A stretch of 28,285 nucleotides of DNA from CAZNDN01 sp964571815 (GTDB taxonomy: Bacteria; Fibrobacterota; Chitinivibrionia; Chitinivibrionales; WJKA01), in contig CAZNDN010000042.1 of assembly GCA_964571815.1 (NCBI GenBank), positions 1 to 28,285 of the forward strand, read 5' to 3'. This document shows positions 8,086 through 15,962 of the stretch, one piece after another. Each line of letters begins with the position of its first letter. Within the stretch, counting starts at the first letter, position 1. The notes under the pieces are model-generated. The model was not told the origin of the DNA, did no database searches, and saw only the letters and a list, made by a program, of their open reading frames with translations. The translations under genes and the position numbers were made by a program.

Positions 8086-9735
8086 TCACGGCAGAACAAT
8101 CGTGCCCGAGAATGTTCCCGCGCGTGCGGTGAAGAGGCGCACGGACGCCGGCCGGGTCGGCATGCGGTATCGTATCACAGCCCCTTGACTGATGCCGTTG
8201 AGCCGTGTGATGACGGTGCCGCGCATGTCGTGAAGCCGCAGCGGCGGGGGGGAATCGTGGAGTATGCCTCGCAGTTCGAAGTGCACCGTGCCCGCGCGAC
8301 GACATACGGTGAGTGTCGTGTGCGACGACCGGCCGCCGAATGCGTAGCGACCGGGCATCACGGGTGCACTCGTATCCACGTATTCGTACGCCCCGATATC
8401 CACACCTTCTCCCTGCGGCCGCACGGTGCCGGCGATGTCCCGATTGGGCGCCGATTCTTCGGTACCGGCGTCAATTGCGGCGCATCCCGGTTTGAGGCGC
8501 ATATCGTACGAGGACAAATCGACAAACAGCGAAGCGGGGTTGTCGAACTCCAGATTGTGATCGCAGGCGCTGCAGTACGAATCGTCGACCTGAAATGACT
8601 GGGCCAGGTTGTTGCGTACGATGCAGCCCGACGACGGGGTGCCGTCCTTGTGCGCGCCGATACGTATCCAGGCGGGGCCCGGTTTGCTGTCGGTGATATC
8701 ATACACCGTATTGTTCACGATGTGACAATTCCTGGCACCGGAAAGCGTGATACCGTGCCAGTGGTCGACAATCACGACGTTGTTGCTCACGATCCACCCT
8801 TCGAACATCCCGTCGAAGCACCCGATCCCCTGCAGAGTTCCTCGAAACGGCTGGTTGGGGTTGGTGTAGTTGATGATCGTATTCCCGATGAGTTTCAGAC
8901 GATAGACGGTTCCGGTGCCGACACCGTCCGGTCCCGAGGACCACGACTGAAAACCGTCGTCGTGGTTGGAGTTGACATCGTAGCAGTTCTTCACCGTATT
9001 GTACCGGAACGTGAGGTCATCGCCCAGCCCCCGAAGGCCGTCACCGGCGAAATTCTCCACCACATTGCCCTCGATCAGGCATGAGTCGCCCGAAACGGAG
9101 ATGCCGAAATTGACATTCCGGCAATGGTTGTTGCGGATCGTGCACTGGTTGCCGCTCACCAATACGGCATTGCACGACAAGCTGTCCCAGTATGTTTCGC
9201 TCCAGCCCGAGGCATCGTCGACCGAGAAGAGCCGGCAGGATTCCACGGTGATCTCCCGGCTGGGACCGCTGTATCCGTGCGATTCGATATGCAGCATGCG
9301 CACGGTTTCGTACGCGGGGGCGCTCTCCGGGCTGATTGTCAGACCCCGCACGTTCCATCCGGAGCATGCCTGCAGTCGGAGCCGTTTCAAGGCGGGCTCG
9401 TGACCGCTCTGCGCGGCGATCGTGATGGGTTGGGCATTGTAATACTTACTGATCGTGACATCGCCGTGGTAGCCGCTGCGCAGCAGCAGCGTGTCGCCGG
9501 CTTTCACCGGCGCGCCGGCGTTTTTCGCCACAAGCCCGACACCCGGCTCGCAGGGATAGCTATCCCATTGCCTCGTTTCGATGAGCCCGGCTTCTACTAC
9601 GTCCCGCAGCGTGCCCCACGGGTTTGAAGAGGATCCATCACCGCTGCCGTCGCCCGATTGGGGGTCGATGTAAAAGACAGCCGCCGCGGCTATCCGGAGC
9701 GTTGACAGAAGCAATGCCGCAACGGTGGGTTTCAT
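8086..9735 (-). CDS. Secreted right-handed parallel beta-helix protein
   Basis: A 549-residue exported protein read leftward. The N-terminus (MKPTVAALLLSTLRIAAAA) is a Sec signal peptide. The mature start FYIDPQSGDGSGDG and following SNPWGTLRDVVEAG are the usual opening of pectate-lyase-like beta-helix proteins. The body has many short Asn-rich turns (IRNNHCRNVNFGISVSGDS, IVSNNVVIVDHWHGITLSG). Near residue 450 it has the DIGAYEY ending seen in choice-of-anchor Q proteins. About 96 further residues form an extra C-terminal beta-rich domain, a common place for a secretion or anchoring signal. No catalytic residues can be assigned, so polysaccharide binding or lysis is only inferred. The start at 9735 follows AAGGAG; the frame upstream to 9804 is not needed. 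Repeat copies 2 and 3 flank the gene. Confidence 0.85.
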   Translation of the reverse strand: MKPTVAALLLSTLRIAAAAVFYIDPQSGDGSGDGSSSNPWGTLRDVVEAGLIETRQWDSYPCEPGVGLVAKNAGAPVKAGDTLLLRSGYHGDVTISKYYNAQPITIAAQSGHEPALKRLRLQACSGWNVRGLTISPESAPAYETVRMLHIESHGYSGPSREITVESCRLFSVDDASGWSETYWDSLSCNAVLVSGNQCTIRNNHCRNVNFGISVSGDSCLIEGNVVENFAGDGLRGLGDDLTFRYNTVKNCYDVNSNHDDGFQSWSSGPDGVGTGTVYRLKLIGNTIINYTNPNQPFRGTLQGIGCFDGMFEGWIVSNNVVIVDHWHGITLSGARNCHIVNNTVYDITDSKPGPAWIRIGAHKDGTPSSGCIVRNNLAQSFQVDDSYCSACDHNLEFDNPASLFVDLSSYDMRLKPGCAAIDAGTEESAPNRDIAGTVRPQGEGVDIGAYEYVDTSAPVMPGRYAFGGRSSHTTLTVCRRAGTVHFELRGILHDSPPPLRLHDMRGTVITRLNGISQGAVIRYRMPTRPASVRLFTARAGTFSGTIVLP

Positions 9736-9863
9736 CGCGTGCTCCTTTCGTAGTCGTGAGAACGTCGGACCGGGAACGAGAGCCCGGTGGACACCCCACG
9801 GCAAACGGTACGATGGAGAGACCGGTTGCCGAGCCGCCGAGGGCCGGCAACTCCCTTACCTTG

Positions 9864-9869
9864 ATTATA
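9864..9869 (-). promoter_or_regulatory. Probable -10 element for the beta-helix gene
   Basis: Read leftward this is a perfect TATAAT, about 130 bases ahead of the ATG at 9735. The best -35 candidate, ACGACT at 18-base spacing, is weak (GAC core only). Confidence 0.4.
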
Positions 9870-9910
9870 CAATGATACGGCCGGGGAAGTCGTCGTTCCG
9901 TAGCGCGTTT

Positions 9911-10050
9911 CCGGGTCGGACCAACCGAATTGCCCAATATCGCGCGCAATCGCCGATTTCGGCCTTTCCTAAGCGCTTAAGCACCGCCTTAGAAGTGATT
10001 TTGGGGGCCTGAAAATTGCCTGTAAGGGGTGGTTTTTGTGATTTTGCGGG
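9911..10050 (+). repeat. 140-bp interspersed repeat, copy 3
   Basis: Nearly identical to copy 2 (two substitutions seen) and gapless against copy 1. It lies between the divergent beta-helix and perR genes, in the same orientation as the other copies. Short open frames read leftward across it give a similar 40-60-residue peptide in copies 2 and 3, but those frames start at unrelated sites and are probably a by-product of the conserved DNA. Confidence 0.9.
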
Positions 10051-10235
10051 CATGAAGGCCGGGTTTTAGCACCAGGCGTTCCGCCGGTAAAGGAGGTTCG
10101 GAGCCGCATCCGCAAATCGCAGCCGTCACACAGGGAAGGGCAGGTGGTCCTTCTGATTGCCGTGTCTTGAGCAGGCGTCCGGTGGCCGGTTCCGGGAGTA
10201 AAGGTAATTTGTTAACTCCGGGGTGATCTTGTTGT
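10051..10235. other. Diverged downstream arm of repeat copy 3
   Basis: No gene is visible. The stretch shows scattered ordered similarity with 7901-8085. It ends just before the perR promoter. Confidence 0.4.
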
Positions 10236-10265
10236 TTGACTTCCACCGCGGTCATCATCTATCTT
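10236..10265 (+). promoter_or_regulatory. Promoter of perR
   Basis: TTGACT (10236-10241) and TATCTT (10260-10265) are separated by 18 bases and lie 32 bases ahead of the perR ATG. The operator-like palindrome starts one base after the -10 element, covering the expected transcription start. Confidence 0.65.
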
Positions 10266-10266
10266 C

Positions 10267-10283
10267 GTAATAGTAACTATTAC
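10267..10283. promoter_or_regulatory. Per-box-like operator (perfect 17-bp palindrome)
   Basis: GTAATAGTAACTATTAC is a perfect 8-1-8 palindrome. Its form (ATAGT-A-ACTAT core, AT-rich, odd centre) resembles Fur-family boxes such as the Bacillus Per box TTATAATNATTATAA. Its position over the probable transcription start of perR points to autorepression, as known for PerR in other bacteria. Binding has not been shown here. Confidence 0.65.
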
Positions 10284-10296
10284 TGGTAAGCATCGT

Positions 10297-10716
10297 ATGC
10301 AGCATCGACGAAGCCGGCAGCGCGAGAGAATACTCCAGGTCATTGCGGAGACCGACGTTCATCCGACGGCGGATTGGGTCTATGAAAGGCTCAAGAAGGA
10401 AATGCCGGAGTTGAGCCTGGGGACGGTGTATCGTAATCTGAAAGTACTGGTCGAGCAGGGGCGTATTCGCAAACTGCCGTTCGGGAGTACGTTTGACCGG
10501 TACGAAGCGAACACGATGCCGCACTACCATCTGGTATGCGAGAAGTGCGGTGTGGTGAAGGATTTCGAGATGCCGCGGTACCGGGGCATCAACAGGCGCG
10601 CGGAGAAGTTGAGCGATTTCACCGTGCGGCGCCACCGGATAGATTTTTTCGGCTTGTGCGCGAAATGCAGGAACTCGGAAAAGCGGGGGCATTCGGCACG
10701 TGCACAGTCTCAATGA
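10297..10716 (+). CDS. perR: Fur-family peroxide-stress repressor PerR
   Basis: A 139-residue Fur-family repressor. The winged-helix part includes HPTADWVYERLKKEMPELSL and GTVYRNLKVLVEQG. The metal sites look PerR-like: His22, Asp67 in FDRYEANTMPHYHLVC, His76 and His78 for the regulatory metal, and two CxxC pairs (Cys81/Cys84 and Cys121/Cys124) for the structural zinc. In PerR, iron-catalysed oxidation of the regulatory histidines by peroxide releases the operator. An Asp at the FDRYE position is the residue that in B. subtilis separates peroxide-sensing PerR from Fur. It sits directly upstream of katG and behind a Per-box-like palindrome, which supports the call. The ATG at 10297 has only a weak ribosome site (GGTAAG). 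Confidence 0.88.
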   Translation: MQHRRSRQRERILQVIAETDVHPTADWVYERLKKEMPELSLGTVYRNLKVLVEQGRIRKLPFGSTFDRYEANTMPHYHLVCEKCGVVKDFEMPRYRGINRRAEKLSDFTVRRHRIDFFGLCAKCRNSEKRGHSARAQSQ

Positions 10717-10817
10717 TAATAAAAGGATACCGGCGAAGTATCAGCGGTGTTTTCCGATGAGCCGTAGCGCTGTCACGGCACAACGTACAAACCCGAACAA
10801 GGAAAGGAAGGCGTATC

Positions 10818-13013
10818 ATGAGTGAGAGCATGCAATGCCCGGTGACGGGTGCAACGGGAGGGGCGGTTTCCGGAGCCGGCACCTCCAACCGCGACTGGTG
10901 GCCGAATCAGTTGAACCTGAGAATGCTTCACCAGAACCCTCCTGTGTCAAATCCCCTGGGCAAGGGATTCAACTATGCCGAAGAGTTCAAGAAGCTCGAT
11001 CTGAAAGCGATCAAGGAGGACCTGTACGCCCTGATGACCGATTCGCAGGAGTGGTGGCCGGCCGACTACGGGCACTACGGCGGGCTTTTCATACGGATGG
11101 CGTGGCACAGCGCGGGGACGTACCGGACCGGCGACGGCCGCGGGGGGGCATCGACGGGCACACAGCGCTTCGCGCCGCTCAACAGTTGGCCCGACAACGC
11201 CAACCTCGACAAAGCGCGCCGGCTCCTGTGGCCGATCAAGCGCAAGTACGGCAACAGTATTTCCTGGGCCGACCTGATGATCCTTGCCGGCAACTGTGCG
11301 CTGGAGTCGATGGGGTTCACGACATTCGGTTTCGGCGGCGGCCGCGAAGATGTTTTTGAACCCGAAGAGGATATCTACTGGGGCAAGGAGACCGAGTGGC
11401 TGGGCGACAAGCGCTACTCCGGCGAACGTGATCTGGAGAATCCTCTGGCCGCGGTGCAGATGGGGCTGATCTATGTCAACCCGGAAGGGCCCAACGGTAA
11501 TCCCGACCCGGTGGCGTCGGGCCGCGATATCAGGGAAACCTTCGCGCGCATGGCCATGAACGACGAAGAGACGGTTGCGCTTGTTGCCGGGGGGCACACG
11601 TTCGGCAAGTGCCACGGTGCGGGCGATGCATCGCTGGTGGGCCCCGAGCCCGAGGCCGCGCCGATCGAGCAGCAGGGTCTGGGATGGAAGAGCGGCTACG
11701 GCAGCGGCAAGGGCGACGACACGATTACCAGCGGTATTGAAGGTGCATGGATGCCGACTCCGACACAGTGGGGCACCGGCTATTTCGACATGCTGTTCGG
11801 CTACGAGTGGGAGCGGACCAGGAGCCCGGCCGGCGCGTGGCAGTGGACGCCCGGGGATGTTGCCGGGAAAGACCTGGCGCCGGCTGCGCACGACCCGTCG
11901 AAGCGCGTGAAAACGATCATGACCACGGCCGACATGGCGCTGCGGATGGACCCGATCTACGAGCCCATATCGCGGCGTTTCCACGAGAATCCCGATCAGT
12001 TCGCCGCTGCCTTCGCTCGCGCGTGGTTCAAACTGACCCATCGGGACATGGGACCGCGCTCGCGCTATCTCGGCCCCGAGGTGCCCGACGAAGAGCTGCT
12101 GTGGCAGGATCCGGTTCCCGCGGTGGACCATGAGCTGATCGATGAGCGGGACATTGCGGATCTCAAGGCGAAAATCCTTGCCTCGGGGCTTTCGGTGGCG
12201 CAACTGGTCTACACCGCCTGGGCATCGGCGTCGACCTTTCGCGGCTCGGACAAGCGCGGGGGAGCCAACGGCGCGCGTATTCGGCTGGCGCCGCAGAAAG
12301 ACTGGAAAGTCAACCAGCCGACGCAACTGAGCAAGGTGCTCGAAACACTGGAGGAAATCCAGCGGCGGTTCAACGGCGCGCAGTCGGGTGGGAAAAAAGT
12401 TTCGCTTGCCGACCTGATCGTTCTGGGAGGATGCGCGGCTGTGGAGCAGGCGGCACGAAACGCCGGTTACGACCTGAGCGTGCCGTTTCGGCCGGGGCGC
12501 ACCGATGCCACGCAGGAGCAGACCGACGTGGAAGCGTTCCGTGTGCTTCAACCCGTTGCCGACGGGTTTCGGAACTACCTGAGTTCGGGACTGGCTGTCT
12601 CGGCGGAGGATCTGCTGGTCGATCGTGCGCAACTGCTGGGTTTGACTGCTCCGGAGATGACCGTGCTTGTTGGCGGTATGCGCGTGCTGAATGCAACTTT
12701 CGAGCAGTCGCCGCGCGGCGTTTTGACCGATCGACCGGAGACGCTGACCAACGATTTTTTCGTCAACCTTCTTGACATGGGCACGGAGTGGAAGCAGCGG
12801 TTCGAGGATGACGGCGTGTATGAGGGTCGCGATCGGGCAACCGGCGAGATGAAATGGAGCGCTACCCGTGTCGATCTCGTGTTCGGCTCCAACTCACAGC
12901 TTCGGGCGCTCGCCGAAGTCTATGCGCAGGATGATTCCGGGGAGAAATTCGTACACGATTTCGCCGCGGCCTGGGTAAAGGTAATGGACGCAGATCGTTT
13001 CGACCTCGCCTGA
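10818..13013 (+). CDS. katG: Bifunctional catalase-peroxidase KatG
   Basis: A 731-residue class-I haem peroxidase of normal KatG length, which breaks down hydrogen peroxide and oxidises small donors. The distal triad is Arg93, Trp96 and His97 in RMAWHSAGTYR. The haem-ligand histidine is His260 in GGHTFGKCHG. The residues of the Met-Tyr-Trp crosslink that confer catalase activity are present: Trp96, Tyr219 in IYVNPEGPNG, and Met245 in FARMAMNDEE. The second, non-catalytic half follows from about residue 430 (TAWASASTFRGSDKRGGANG). No signal peptide is seen, so it is cytoplasmic. The ATG at 10818 follows AAGGAAGG. It starts 101 bases after perR in the same direction with no terminator between, so it is probably co-transcribed and derepressed by peroxide. 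Confidence 0.97.
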   Translation: MSESMQCPVTGATGGAVSGAGTSNRDWWPNQLNLRMLHQNPPVSNPLGKGFNYAEEFKKLDLKAIKEDLYALMTDSQEWWPADYGHYGGLFIRMAWHSAGTYRTGDGRGGASTGTQRFAPLNSWPDNANLDKARRLLWPIKRKYGNSISWADLMILAGNCALESMGFTTFGFGGGREDVFEPEEDIYWGKETEWLGDKRYSGERDLENPLAAVQMGLIYVNPEGPNGNPDPVASGRDIRETFARMAMNDEETVALVAGGHTFGKCHGAGDASLVGPEPEAAPIEQQGLGWKSGYGSGKGDDTITSGIEGAWMPTPTQWGTGYFDMLFGYEWERTRSPAGAWQWTPGDVAGKDLAPAAHDPSKRVKTIMTTADMALRMDPIYEPISRRFHENPDQFAAAFARAWFKLTHRDMGPRSRYLGPEVPDEELLWQDPVPAVDHELIDERDIADLKAKILASGLSVAQLVYTAWASASTFRGSDKRGGANGARIRLAPQKDWKVNQPTQLSKVLETLEEIQRRFNGAQSGGKKVSLADLIVLGGCAAVEQAARNAGYDLSVPFRPGRTDATQEQTDVEAFRVLQPVADGFRNYLSSGLAVSAEDLLVDRAQLLGLTAPEMTVLVGGMRVLNATFEQSPRGVLTDRPETLTNDFFVNLLDMGTEWKQRFEDDGVYEGRDRATGEMKWSATRVDLVFGSNSQLRALAEVYAQDDSGEKFVHDFAAAWVKVMDADRFDLA

Positions 13014-13043
13014 GGGCGAGGCGGAGTGCATTCAACCTCTTTC

Positions 13044-13077
13044 GGCGGCGGCCCCACGGGCAGTCGCCGTCTTTTTT
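13044..13077 (+). terminator. Rho-independent terminator of katG
   Basis: GGCGGCG (13044-13050) pairs with CGCCGTC (13065-13071, one G-T), with further CCC/GGG pairing inside, and is followed by T6 (13072-13077). It lies about 30 bases after the katG stop. Confidence 0.75.
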
Positions 13078-13210
13078 CCTGGTTTGGTTACCGGGCCAGG
13101 CGGAATTCTTTTTTCCGGTGGGAGAATGCAAATCGGTGCGAATCAAATTGCTGGGAAACGGTGGATTTTCCGCTCCTTGAATACCCGTTCTACGATTCGC
13201 CTCCTTGCGC

Positions 13211-14011
13211 CTACAACCGAAACTGTCTCCGGTACCGCGCCGGGGAGATGCCCCGGTGCGTGGTGAAGAGCCTCGTGAAGTACTGGAGATCGTCGATACC
13301 CACCTCCGCTGCAATCCGCTTCACCGGATGGTTGCTCTCGCGCAGCAGCACCGAGGCTTTCGTAAGTCGTGCGCGGAGCACATAGCGGTGGGGGGCCGTG
13401 TGGAAGGAATCCCGGAAGAGCTTACGGAAGTGTGAGTAGCTCAGGCAGTGCCGATCGGCCCGGGCGTGGAAGTCCCAGCGGCGGTGGGGCGCGTGGTCGA
13501 TGGCGGCGGCAAGTTCTCTCAGCTCACGGGCGTGGGGCGCCCGGGGATCGGGCAGAAACTCCTGCTCGTGAATGTGAAGCAGCAGGCCGCGCAGCAGGTG
13601 GTCGGCGCGCGCGGCCCCGAAGCGTTTGCCCGGAAGGTAGCCCAGGAGGTCATCGAAATCCCCGGCCAGTCGAGCCGGATCGTGCACGGCGGTGTAGGGA
13701 GGAGTAAAGTCGACCGGCAGCAGGCCGTCGGCGACCAGTCGATCCGCTTCTTCACCCATGAACGCCACCCACCGATGCTCCCACCCGACATCATCGCGGC
13801 ATCCGTACCGGTAGCGGACTCCGGGACGGGTCCACCAGATCAGCGGGGCATGAAGTTTGACCACGCAGTCCCGATCGTCCATCCAGTGAAGGTAACCCCC
13901 GGATGCGAAATTGAACGCGTAGTGGTCCATCGAAGTATCGATCCAGGTGTAACACTCGGGAAGGTAGCGGTACGAGTGGTAGATGATACCGGATTGCCGT
14001 TGCTCGGCCAT
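13211..14011 (-). CDS. AraC-family transcriptional regulator
   Basis: A 266-residue regulator read leftward. The C-terminal 100 residues hold the two helix-turn-helix units of AraC/XylS proteins (LSYSHFRKLFRDSFHTAPHR, then VKRIAAEVGIDDLQYFTRLF and the closing GISPARYRRQF). The N-terminal part (WIDTSMDHYAFNFASGGYLHW, with PLIWWTRPGVRYRYG) fits the cupin-like arm that binds a small ligand, often a sugar. I placed the start at ATG 14011; a TTG at 14020 is in frame. A good promoter lies at 14075-14103. It is divergent from the UROD-superfamily gene, and such pairs often mean the regulator controls its neighbour. The ligand is unknown. Confidence 0.88.
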   Translation of the reverse strand: MAEQRQSGIIYHSYRYLPECYTWIDTSMDHYAFNFASGGYLHWMDDRDCVVKLHAPLIWWTRPGVRYRYGCRDDVGWEHRWVAFMGEEADRLVADGLLPVDFTPPYTAVHDPARLAGDFDDLLGYLPGKRFGAARADHLLRGLLLHIHEQEFLPDPRAPHARELRELAAAIDHAPHRRWDFHARADRHCLSYSHFRKLFRDSFHTAPHRYVLRARLTKASVLLRESNHPVKRIAAEVGIDDLQYFTRLFTTHRGISPARYRRQFRL

Positions 14012-14074
14012 AATATCCAATCAAGAACGATTCAGGCCTTTTCAGAAGCCTTCCAGACTCCCCATAATAATCAA

Positions 14075-14103
14075 AATGTACAAATATACCGCCATTTTGT
14101 CAA
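14075..14103 (-). promoter_or_regulatory. Promoter for the AraC-type gene
   Basis: Read leftward, TTGACA (14103-14098) and TACATT (14080-14075) are 17 bases apart, a near-consensus sigma-70 promoter about 64 bases ahead of the ATG. It lies in a short AT-rich block in otherwise GC-rich DNA. Any site controlling the rightward neighbour may overlap it. Confidence 0.65.
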
Positions 14104-14215
14104 ATGTATCCGGCGACCGGGCAGGGTAGTATGAGGGTGAGGGATGAGGAAGAGGCGGCGCGGAGTTTTCCGTGCACCCCGGAGGCTCTCAACCGTATTC
14201 TGAAACGGCGGCGCG

Positions 14216-15238
14216 ATGGATCCAACCGACACGATCGCAGCCCGGACACGCCGGTGGCGTGAGTTCTATGACCCGGATCATCCGCGGACCCGCCTGATTC
14301 AGGTAACGGTCGGCGATCCCCTGGAGGACCGTCCGCCGTTGTGGCCGGAGTACAAGCAGGAGCGGATCGAGTGGGCCTGGAGGCTGTATCGGAAGCAGGT
14401 GGAGCGTATGGCGCGTATCGACGACGACACCATTCCGTATCTTCACGTGTCGACCGGTACCGAGATTGTCCCCCGGGCGTTCGGCTGCCCGGTACATCGT
14501 CCCTCCAACGAGAGACCCTTCGCGCTCCCCCTGATCCATTCGGCATCCGAAGTGGCGCCTCTCCGGGTTCCCGGCCTCGACACGCCGTGTCTGGCCATAT
14601 TATTCGAGATTGCCGATGAGCTTCACGGGCGCGCGCCTGAGGCGATACTGAAGACCACGGATATTCAGTGTCCTATGGACTGGGCCGCCCTGATCTGGGA
14701 GAAATGCGATTTCTTTGCGGCCATGATCGAGGCGCCGGAAGCGGTGCATGAACTGGCCGGGAAGGTCAAGTCCGTGGAGGTTGCGTTCTACGATGAGTGG
14801 ATTTCCCGGTACGGGCGGGAGTTTATTGCTCATTACCCGGACTATTATATGCCCGGCGGCATTGCGATGGCGGTCGATGAGATAGGGTCGATCGGCGCGG
14901 AGATGTTCAACGAGTTTCATCGACCCGAGTTGTGCGAGCTTTCGGCCCGCTACGGCGGGATCGGTATCCACTGCTGCGCTCACGCCCGCCACCAGTGGGA
15001 CAATCTGCGGAGCGTGCCCGGTCTGCTCATGCTCAACCTGGTGCAGTCCAATGAAGTTCTGGCCGAGGCGTACCGCTATTTCTCCGATCATCCGGCCCAG
15101 ATGCACTCCTGGTGCGGTGATGATCCCGTGGAGTGGTGCAGGAGGCTTCCTCCGCACGCCCGCGTGGTCGTGCATGCGCAGGTGGAGACCGAAGAGCAGG
15201 GGCGAGTCGTGGCGGAGCGGTTTCGGGCGCTTGAATAG
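14216..15238 (+). CDS. Uroporphyrinogen decarboxylase (UROD)-superfamily protein
   Basis: A 340-residue TIM-barrel-type protein of the UROD/MtaA superfamily. Members include haem-pathway decarboxylases and corrinoid- or cobalamin-dependent methyltransferases. Seen here are the N-terminal RTRRWREFYDPDHPRT, the central WAALIWEKCDFFAAMIEAPEAVHEL (the usual helix after the substrate strand), and the GIHCCAHARHQW segment, whose His and Cys could bind zinc as in MtaA-like methyltransferases. It lacks the N-terminal Arg-rich substrate signature of true HemE, so a haem role is unlikely. The ATG at 14216 is the first start after an in-frame stop at 14201; the ribosome site is poor. Divergence from an AraC regulator suggests an inducible catabolic role, which is inferred. 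Confidence 0.75.
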   Translation: MDPTDTIAARTRRWREFYDPDHPRTRLIQVTVGDPLEDRPPLWPEYKQERIEWAWRLYRKQVERMARIDDDTIPYLHVSTGTEIVPRAFGCPVHRPSNERPFALPLIHSASEVAPLRVPGLDTPCLAILFEIADELHGRAPEAILKTTDIQCPMDWAALIWEKCDFFAAMIEAPEAVHELAGKVKSVEVAFYDEWISRYGREFIAHYPDYYMPGGIAMAVDEIGSIGAEMFNEFHRPELCELSARYGGIGIHCCAHARHQWDNLRSVPGLLMLNLVQSNEVLAEAYRYFSDHPAQMHSWCGDDPVEWCRRLPPHARVVVHAQVETEEQGRVVAERFRALE

Positions 15239-15364
15239 GATGGACAGGTCGATCCGCTGCCGTCCGGGGCGTTCGTTGAGCCGTGAGCCTCCCGGCCTTT
15301 CCAGAGGGTAATCACGTCCGCGTTTGACCTTCGTCCGCTCTCCAGCGTGGCGGTCTCATCCGCC

Positions 15365-15406
15365 CCGCGGCTTTCCGACATGCCGCGGCCCCTTCCCAGC
15401 CTTTTT
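15365..15406 (+). terminator. Possible terminator downstream of the UROD-type gene
   Basis: CCGCGGC (15365-15371) pairs with GCCGCGG (15382-15388) around a 10-base loop. A T5 run follows only after a further 13 bases (15402-15406). The distance makes it a weak intrinsic terminator. Confidence 0.4.
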
Positions 15407-15705
15407 CCAACAAATCGTTAATCCCTCTCTATCAAATCACGTCTAATTTTTGTATCGAACTCGTTGCCGCGCGAAGGAAGGTGCGGGCAGGCCCGGAAGG
15501 AGATTCTCTTTGTTGACACCACTCTCGAAAGGAGGTCGTTCCCGTTTCCGGTTTTTCCTTCGGTAGTCTGCAATACCAGCCCGGTGTGAAGCGAGTGACT
15601 CATTGAAGGGGCGTGTGCGGCCGAATTGATTCGCCCGGATACCACGATTCACGCACGCGTGCCCTGAACAACGTAACACCTTTGTCATTCCGAATGGAGG
15701 ACAGC
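15407..15705. other. Intergenic stretch with no recognisable gene
   Basis: No coding signal is visible. A TTGACA-like hexamer near 15513 and an AAAGGAGG at about 15528 have no following open frame with plausible protein, so they may be relics of a lost gene start. The composition is less GC-rich than the flanks. Confidence 0.35.
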
Positions 15706-15713
15706 ATGGTTGG

Positions 15714-15959
15714 ATGCAGACTTATTTCCGCGGCAGTGGCGGCGGGGCGGTGCTCAGCCCGGAGTTTGCACAGGATACCGGCCTTGCCGCACTATGGAAG
15801 GGCTTTCTGAGCCGCAACGGGCTCAATGAATCTGATGACTTCCCGGCGGTGATGGGGAAAATCTCTCGCTTTCTGCAGCCAGTGATCGCGGGCTCCTGCG
15901 AGAATATGACCCGGGACAGCAAAAAAGGCGTCTGGAAGGCTCGGAACACCACCGTTTGA
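15714..15959 (+). CDS. Small hypothetical protein, possibly the 3' part of a broken gene
   Basis: An 81-residue frame that I do not recognise. From about residue 24 on (GLAALWKGFLSRNGLNESDD, then FPAVMGKISRFLQPV) it has natural composition with an amphipathic helix pattern. The first 20 residues are Gly-rich and less convincing. The best ribosome site here (GGAGG, about 15696-15700) fits the out-of-frame ATG at 15706, which yields only 34 residues, and not the ATG at 15714. That mismatch suggests a frameshift near the start, or a relic. It ends just before the convergent XRE-type gene. The function is unknown. Confidence 0.35.
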   Translation: MQTYFRGSGGGAVLSPEFAQDTGLAALWKGFLSRNGLNESDDFPAVMGKISRFLQPVIAGSCENMTRDSKKGVWKARNTTV

Positions 15960-15962
15960 CAG

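Noticed and set aside
1991..10050. The 140-bp repeats as integron attC sites
   Set aside because: They lack the RYYYAAC/GTTRRRY ends and the overall imperfect palindrome of attC. The spacing between copies spans multi-gene operons, and no integrase gene is seen.
7796..10258. Small leftward peptides encoded across the repeats
   Set aside because: They begin at unrelated start codons without ribosome sites, and the similarity follows the DNA repeat rather than codon positions.
10947..12632. A 561-residue open frame on the minus strand opposite katG
   Set aside because: This is a shadow frame of a high-GC coding strand. KatG is certain and the antisense product has no motif.
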